Origin: JANOMH01 sp031422295
Lineage (GTDB): Bacteria; Pseudomonadota; Alphaproteobacteria; Rhodobacterales; Rhodobacteraceae
Direction: 5' to 3'
Assembly: GCA_031422295.1 (NCBI GenBank)
Contig: JANOQM010000076.1
Coordinates: 1 to 10,804 of the forward strand
Length of the DNA: 10,804 nucleotides
Shown here: positions 7,010-10,804 of the stretch, piece after piece
How positions within the stretch are numbered: the stretch's first letter is position 1
Layout of the letters: every line of letters starts with the position of its first letter
The notes under the pieces: model-generated
Seen by the model: the letters and a program-made list of their open reading frames with translations, nothing else
What the model was told of the DNA's origin: nothing
Databases searched by the model: none
Program-made: the position numbers and the translations under genes

Positions 7010-7780
7010 ATGACGCAATCGCTGCAAGGCCGGGTGGTGGTTGTAACCGGCGGGTCGAAGGGTATCGGTCGCGGGATCGCACAGGTCTTTGCCGGGGCGG
7101 GTGCCTCGGTCGCGGTCCTGTCGCGGCACGGCGATGAGGCCCGCGCGGCCGCCGCTGCCATCGGGCACGGGGCCATCGGGCTGGCGGCGGATGTAACCTC
7201 GGGCGACAGCCTGCGGACCGCTTTTGCCACGGTCAGCGCGCAACTTGGCAACATCGACGTGCTGTGCGCCAATGCCGGGATTTTCCCGCAGGTGCTACTC
7301 GAGGAGATGACCGAGACGCAGTGGGACGAGGTCACAGATACTAACCTGAAAGGCACGTTTCTGGCAGTGCAGGCGGCGATCCCCTATCTGAAATTATCGG
7401 AACAGGGGCGGGTCATCATCACTTCGTCGATCACCGGGCCTGTCACCGGCTTTCCCGGCTGGACGCATTACGGGGCCAGCAAGGCCGGGCAACTGGGCTT
7501 CATGCGCACTGCCTGTATCGAACTGGCCCGCTACGGCATCACCGTTAACGCCGTGTTGCCGGGCAATATCCTGACCGACGGCATGGAGGCGATGGGCCCC
7601 GCGTATCAGGCCGCGATGGCGGCGTCGGTGCCGCTGAAACGGCTGGGCACTGTGGCCGAGATCGGGCATGCGGCACTGTATTTCGCGTCGGCCGAGGCGG
7701 GCTATGTCACCGGCCAGACCATCATCGTCGATGGCGGCCAGATTCTGCCGGAAAGTCTGGAGGCGCTGGCTCAGCCGTAG
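7010..7780 (+). CDS. FabG-like short-chain dehydrogenase/reductase (SDR)
   Basis: A 256-residue classical SDR. Motifs: TGGSKGIG (residues 13-20), NAG (88-90), Asn112, Ser140, Tyr154-x3-Lys158, PGNILTD (184-190) and IIVDGG (238-243). After the second strand it has SRHGDEA with Arg39 and no Asp, favouring NADP(H), unlike the SDR at 1562-2323. ATG 7010 is preferred, with AAAGGG seven bases upstream; a GTG one codon earlier is also possible. It is cytosolic and probably acts on an aldehyde, ketone or alcohol intermediate of the cluster; resemblance to 3-oxoacyl-ACP reductase is general to the family and no fatty-acid gene is nearby. It follows the permease on the same strand after a terminator-like hairpin. 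Its last 10 bases overlap the kinase gene on the opposite strand. The spacing between the catalytic Ser and Tyr is one residue longer than in E. coli FabG. Confidence 0.92.
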   Translation: MTQSLQGRVVVVTGGSKGIGRGIAQVFAGAGASVAVLSRHGDEARAAAAAIGHGAIGLAADVTSGDSLRTAFATVSAQLGNIDVLCANAGIFPQVLLEEMTETQWDEVTDTNLKGTFLAVQAAIPYLKLSEQGRVIITSSITGPVTGFPGWTHYGASKAGQLGFMRTACIELARYGITVNAVLPGNILTDGMEAMGPAYQAAMAASVPLKRLGTVAEIGHAALYFASAEAGYVTGQTIIVDGGQILPESLEALAQP

Positions 7781-8778
7781 GTCGAAAGATAACTGTCGCA
7801 CAGCGCCATGGTGCCATTGGTGTAAGGCAGGCCCATGGTCCGGGCCAGATCAGTTTCGGCATGCGATCCGATCCATGCCACCAGCAGCAGGCGACGCAGC
7901 ATGATGAACGTGGGGATTTCAACCGCATCGGCGGCGGGCAGGTCCATGACGCGGCGGTAGCCGGTTTTCCACGCCGCGATCAGGTCCGGCACCTGCGGTT
8001 CGTGTTCATAAAAAGATACGGGCGTTGCCGCATCATACATGAACCAACTAAACCCGCAGTCGTCGAAATCAATCACCTTCACTGCGTCGCCATGGATCAG
8101 CAGGTTCGCCAGCCGCAGGTCGCAGTGGATCAGGCCAAAGCGGTCGTTGCCCTGTCCATAGGCCGCCAATCGGCGTTCGATCACGCGGGCGGTGGCACCG
8201 AACAGGGCGGCCTTTTCGGCATCCACGCCGATCCCGTCCCGCCAGCGGCCCCAATGCGGGCTGTCGCCCAGCATGGTGGCAAAGCTCCAGACCGGACGGG
8301 CGAACCAGGTCGGGCGCTGCCAAAGGCGGGCATGACGATGCATCCGCGCCGTGGCCTCGCCCAACACTTCAAACGGGCGGGACAGGTCGGCCTCAATCCC
8401 GGGCTCACAGCCCTCCTCCCAATCCGACAGCACGATATGGCGCGGTTCAGCCATACGCGAATGACCCACGATCTGAATAATCGCGCCATCGCGGCCCGGC
8501 ACAGGGGCCGGGGTAATGACCACGCGCTGTACCGCCAAGTCCTGCAACCAGGCAAGTTCAGAGGCGATGGCGGCATGTGAGTGATAGCCACCGCGATGAA
8601 TGCGCAGCGCCCATCGCTGGCCGTCCGGGGCCTTGACCGCATAAGTGGCGTTTTCAGACAAGTTGACAAGCTGCACAGTCAAACCCGCGGGCAGCGCATA
8701 GTTTTCCGTCGCCCTGACAGCCAGTTGCAGCAAGACCGCCAACTGGTCTGTCTGCGAAAGCCGGTCGAAATCACTCAT
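7771..8778 (-). CDS. APH-fold small-molecule kinase (phosphotransferase family)
   Basis: A 335-residue kinase of the aminoglycoside phosphotransferase/choline kinase/homoserine kinase-like fold. Visible motifs: WALRIHR (residues 56-62) for ATP binding in the N-lobe; HCDLRLAN (218-225), the catalytic loop with Asp220 and Asn225; and VIDFDD (235-240), the metal-binding Asp equivalent to the DFG motif. The family phosphorylates hydroxyls of small molecules such as homoserine, choline, hydroxylysine and other amino alcohols; name-level calls of antibiotic resistance are unwarranted here. The ATG at 8778 overlaps the TGA of the upstream class III PLP enzyme (ATGA), so the two are translated together. 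In kinase/phospho-lyase routes the kinase makes an amino alcohol phosphate that a class III PLP enzyme cleaves to an aldehyde, ammonia and phosphate; this is the best inference for its role. Its 3' end overlaps the facing SDR by 10 bases. Confidence 0.85.
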   Translation of the reverse strand: MSDFDRLSQTDQLAVLLQLAVRATENYALPAGLTVQLVNLSENATYAVKAPDGQRWALRIHRGGYHSHAAIASELAWLQDLAVQRVVITPAPVPGRDGAIIQIVGHSRMAEPRHIVLSDWEEGCEPGIEADLSRPFEVLGEATARMHRHARLWQRPTWFARPVWSFATMLGDSPHWGRWRDGIGVDAEKAALFGATARVIERRLAAYGQGNDRFGLIHCDLRLANLLIHGDAVKVIDFDDCGFSWFMYDAATPVSFYEHEPQVPDLIAAWKTGYRRVMDLPAADAVEIPTFIMLRRLLLVAWIGSHAETDLARTMGLPYTNGTMALCDSYLSTYG

Positions 8779-10043
8779 GCCGCCGCCATCAGCTCGCGTG
8801 CGCGGGGCATTGCGGCGTCGAACCGCTCCATGATTTCGGCGCACATCTCGGGGGCTAACAACACGCCGGGTTTCCATTGCAGCACCCGTTTGTCTAGTGA
8901 TGAAAAGATCGCCCAGACCCCATGTTCATAAAGCGCCCGCGATATGTGAAGCGCCCCTTCGGGATGGTCAAACTCCAGCCCCAGAATGACGCCGCGCTGG
9001 CGGACGCCGGTAAAGATATCGCCGTGGCGCTGCATCATGTCGGCCATGGCCGCCTTGAAAAACGCAGTGACCGCGTGGACCGAGGCAATGGTTTCGGGCC
9101 GGTGCAGAATTTCGATCACCTTATGCGCCACCACACAGCCCAGTTCGGCCCCGCCCGTGGTCGAGATATGGGCGGCTCCGTCCTCGTTCAGCCATTCACC
9201 GGCCCGGTCGTTCACCAGACAGGCCGAAATCGGGTACAGCCCGCCGGACAGACCTTTGGCGGTCACCATGATGTCGGGTCGGATGCCATAGGTCTGCCAG
9301 CCCCAAAGCTGGCCGCAACGCATCATACCGGTCTGCACCTCATCGGCGATGTAAAGCGCGCCGTGTTTCTCGCACAGCGCCTTGCAGGCGGCCAGATAGC
9401 CATCCTTCGGCATGGGAAAGCCATAGGTGGCAGGGATGGTTTCCATAATCAGTGCGGCGACATCACCCGCAGCCAGCGCCTGCTCCATCGCGCCAATGTC
9501 GTTGAACGGCACCTGAATGAAGGTCTCGGGCTGGTCCGACAGAAAGATTTTCGAAAAGCGTTCGTCGCCAGTGGCGACTGACAGACCGCCATGGCCGTGA
9601 TAGCCCTTGACGATCGACACGATCTTGCGGCGCTGGGTGGCGTAGCGGGCGGATTTTATGGCAATATCAACAGCCTCTGCCCCGCCCGCGCCAAAGATCG
9701 CATATGTCATTCCGGGGCTGACAGCGACAAGGGATTCCGCAAGGGCAGCGCGTGCCACCGAGGGGAACCAATGATTTCCCATGTCGAAATGGTCGAGCGC
9801 GTCCTTGAGCGTGGCCACCAGTTCCGGATGACGGTGGCCCAGATTATAAGTGCCGCCATTCAGATGCAGGTCGATCAGGCGGCGACCGTCAAGGTCATAC
9901 AAACAGTAGCCCTCGCGCCTGCCGATCACCAGATCAATCCCGGCCTTTTGCCAGAACCGGGTCTTGTCCGGGTTCCAGTAGCGGATCGACGCATCAAGCA
10001 CAGCCTGCTTGCTGTCAAAGTGAAAGGGACCATAATCGGTCAT
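8775..10043 (-). CDS. Class III PLP-dependent aminotransferase or phospho-lyase
   Basis: A 422-residue fold-type I PLP enzyme of aminotransferase class III, typical length. Motifs: DLHLNGGTYNLGHRHP (58-73), the phosphate-binding FGAGGAEAVDIAIKSAR (117-133), YHGHGG (148-153), ADEVQTG (233-239) with Asp234 contacting the pyridine nitrogen, TAKGLSGG with the Schiff-base Lys263, and HISTTGGAELG (292-302). The C-terminus reads VLQWKPGVLLAPE, where many alpha-carboxylate-using members have an Arg in an R-x-PP motif. The form resembles what I recall of AGXT2L1 (ethanolamine-phosphate phospho-lyase), which has VLKIKPP there. It may transfer an omega-amino group or eliminate phosphate and ammonia from an amino alcohol phosphate; the coupled downstream kinase favours the second. 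ATG 10043 is chosen for GGAG six bases upstream and homology starting soon after. No third kind of domain is fused. Confidence 0.88.
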   Translation of the reverse strand: MTDYGPFHFDSKQAVLDASIRYWNPDKTRFWQKAGIDLVIGRREGYCLYDLDGRRLIDLHLNGGTYNLGHRHPELVATLKDALDHFDMGNHWFPSVARAALAESLVAVSPGMTYAIFGAGGAEAVDIAIKSARYATQRRKIVSIVKGYHGHGGLSVATGDERFSKIFLSDQPETFIQVPFNDIGAMEQALAAGDVAALIMETIPATYGFPMPKDGYLAACKALCEKHGALYIADEVQTGMMRCGQLWGWQTYGIRPDIMVTAKGLSGGLYPISACLVNDRAGEWLNEDGAAHISTTGGAELGCVVAHKVIEILHRPETIASVHAVTAFFKAAMADMMQRHGDIFTGVRQRGVILGLEFDHPEGALHISRALYEHGVWAIFSSLDKRVLQWKPGVLLAPEMCAEIMERFDAAMPRARELMAAA

Positions 10044-10090
10044 CGTCAACTCCCCGGCGCGGGGCCATGCCCGACCACTGTTCGGCAATG

Positions 10091-10119
10091 ATGCAAGCAC
10101 GTCAAACCGGGCCTGTCAA
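10091..10119 (-). promoter_or_regulatory. Candidate promoter of the PLP enzyme-kinase operon
   Basis: On the minus strand a perfect -35 hexamer TTGACA (10119 to 10114) is followed after 17 bases by TTGCAT (10096 to 10091), a weak -10 box. Transcription would start near 10084, leaving a leader of about 40 bases with GGGGAG before the ATG at 10043. The position and -35 box support it; the poor -10 keeps confidence low. Confidence 0.35.
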
Positions 10120-10241
10120 CGCAGAGACATCGGGAATGCAGAGTCATGCCGGACCCATGATGTGTCAGCGTCAATCGATCCACAACGCCCGCTTGGCCGG
10201 TCTGGTTTCGTCAACCGGGCAGGAAGCGGTAGCCCGCCGCG

Positions 10242-10664
10242 TCAGGTCGATATGCGCCACATCCTGAATCGCCCCTGCCCTGTCACCTCGCGGATCAGGC
10301 CGCGCGCTTCCATCCACGCAAAGTTGCGCTGGATGGCTGCGCGGCTGGCGCCGGTTAGGGCCGCGACCATCGGGGCGGAGACCAGGGGCCATTCGGTCAG
10401 CACGGCGCGCAATGCTGGTGGTGTCTTCCCAGACAGCGGGGCCATCATGGTTTCCGCCCGCGCTGACCATGCCTGAATATCGTCGAGGTGTCGCATTGCT
10501 GTCAGGCATGCGGTTTCCATTCCCTCGAGCCAACGCTCCAAGCGCTCAGCCGGGAGGCCATCGGCGCGTCGCCCCCCTGCCCCGCGTATAGCCAGAGGCG
10601 CAAAGATGGCCCCCTTGCCCTCGCCGACCGCAATGCGTGCGGCGGTAACCGCAGCTTCCATCCA
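10242..10664 (-). pseudogene. DUF1612/RHE_PE00001-type helix-turn-helix protein, 5' end removed by an IS
   Basis: About 140 C-terminal codons remain. The segment RLERWLEGMETA is followed by LDDIQAWSARAETMM and a winged helix-turn-helix: PLVSAPMVAALTGASRAAIQRNF, then ARGLIREVTGQGRFRMW near the C-terminus. This layout matches the C-terminal half of proteins annotated RHE_PE00001 family/DUF1612, common on alphaproteobacterial plasmids and in mobile regions; their function is not established, and the HTH suggests DNA binding. The frame stays open past 10665, but from there the DNA is the inverted repeat of an IS3-family element. The real N-terminal part is therefore missing, and any product would start inside IS sequence. 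It lies upstream of the PLP enzyme operon on the same strand with a 198-base gap and is probably unrelated to it. The family call is from memory of the C-terminal pattern. Confidence 0.7.
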
Positions 10665-10688
10665 ATGAACCGCCCCGGGTTTACCGGA

Positions 10689-10713
10689 GGGCAAAACTCT
10701 CGGAGAATTGCCC
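10689..10713 (+). promoter_or_regulatory. Hairpin covering the IS3 OrfA ribosome site
   Basis: GGGCAA (10689-10694) pairs perfectly with TTGCCC (10708-10713), and TCT (10698-10700) with AGA (10704-10706) inside. The likely ribosome site GGAG (10702-10705) for the OrfA ATG at 10717 falls within the inner loop and 3' arm. Many insertion sequences use such a hairpin to stop translation of transposase from transcripts that enter from outside; that role here is inferred. Confidence 0.45.
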
Positions 10714-10716
10714 ATT

Positions 10717-10804
10717 ATGGAACATGCACAAAAGAAGAAGACCGCGAAGCCGTATTCACCTGAGTTCCGCGAACGAGCGGTGCGGCTTGCGATGGAACAC
10801 CGCG
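10717..10804 (+). CDS. IS3-family transposase OrfA, N-terminal part (runs off the right edge)
   Basis: The ATG at 10717 opens MEHAQKKKTAKPYSPEFRERAVRLAMEHR (shown in part: KPYSPEFRERAVRLAMEHR), the start of the HTH_Tnp_1 domain of IS3 OrfA. The Lys-rich beginning and the YSPEFRERAVRL signature are typical. OrfA binds the IS ends through its helix-turn-helix; full transposase normally comes from an OrfA-OrfB frameshift that lies outside this window. Whether the element is intact cannot be judged. Its insertion removed the front of the neighbouring DUF1612-type gene. Confidence 0.85.
   Translation, partial: MEHAQKKKTAKPYSPEFRERAVRLAMEHR

Larger units (their letters stand above)
10665..10804 (+). 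mobile_element. IS3-family insertion sequence, left end (continues off the window)
   Basis: The sequence TGAACCGCCCCGGGTTTACC beginning at 10665 has the form of terminal inverted repeats in many IS3-family elements (TGAACCGCCCCGGG type) and lies 52 bases before a typical IS3 OrfA start. The open frame of the truncated DUF1612-type gene ends at this point. The right end and target duplication are outside the window. Confidence 0.75.

Noticed and set aside
7861..8580. 239-codon plus-strand frame opposite the kinase, and a 219-codon frame at 8922-9581 opposite the PLP enzyme
   Set aside because: His/Arg-rich antisense shadows without domains; both sense proteins are clearly real.
7771..8778. 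Calling the kinase an aminoglycoside resistance enzyme
   Set aside because: The APH fold covers many metabolic kinases, and tight coupling to a class III PLP enzyme points to metabolism, not resistance.
1..10804. CRISPR array, tRNA or rRNA genes
   Set aside because: No regularly spaced repeats and no cloverleaf or rRNA-like sequence was recognised on either strand by eye.

Overview
The window looks like chromosomal or plasmid-borne accessory DNA from an alphaproteobacterium, most likely the Rhodobacterales/Roseobacter group. Reasons: GC-rich coding sequence, tightly packed genes with GGAG- or AAAGGG-type ribosome sites, the style of the APC permease and SDR proteins, and a remnant of a helix-turn-helix protein family (RHE_PE00001/DUF1612 type) common on alphaproteobacterial plasmids. 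This assignment rests on recognition from memory, not on a search.

Left flank (1-1561). A Mu/TniA/TnsB-like DDE transposase runs off the left edge on the minus strand. It is broken by an in-frame TAA, with a second TAA near its beginning. Beyond it, at about 695-781, are short repeats resembling transposase-binding sites, which probably mark the end of that dead transposon. About 780 bases of visibly less GC-rich, apparently non-coding DNA follow.

Core (1562-10043). This is a metabolic cluster. An NAD-type short-chain dehydrogenase (SDR) on the minus strand is divergent from a coenzyme B12-dependent diol dehydratase. In the dehydratase the large (alpha) and medium (beta) subunits are fused in one 762-residue protein, and a separate small (gamma) subunit starts in a 4-base ATGA overlap. 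An APC-family amino acid/amine permease and a second SDR follow on the plus strand. Facing them on the minus strand are a class III PLP enzyme and an APH-fold small-molecule kinase, also coupled by ATGA. The second SDR and the kinase overlap tail to tail by 10 bases.

Right flank (10044-10804). A spacer with a candidate promoter for the PLP enzyme-kinase pair is followed by the C-terminal remnant of the DUF1612-type protein. Its 5' part is cut off at about 10665 by an IS3-family element, whose left inverted repeat and OrfA start are visible before the window ends.

How it may work together (inference). All catalytic and potassium-binding residues of diol dehydratase are conserved. Two residues that shape the substrate pocket in the Klebsiella enzyme, Ser301 and Gln336, are replaced by Asp and Ala. 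With an amine-type permease and a kinase plus class III enzyme pair (the pairing used by kinase/phospho-lyase routes for amino alcohols), this suggests catabolism of an aminated or otherwise cationic diol or amino alcohol through aldehydes, which the SDRs would oxidise or reduce. The dehydratase lacks the N-terminal extensions that target PduD/PduE to microcompartments, and no reactivase or shell gene is in the window. Both flanks carry mobile-element remains, so the cluster may be a transferred metabolic island.
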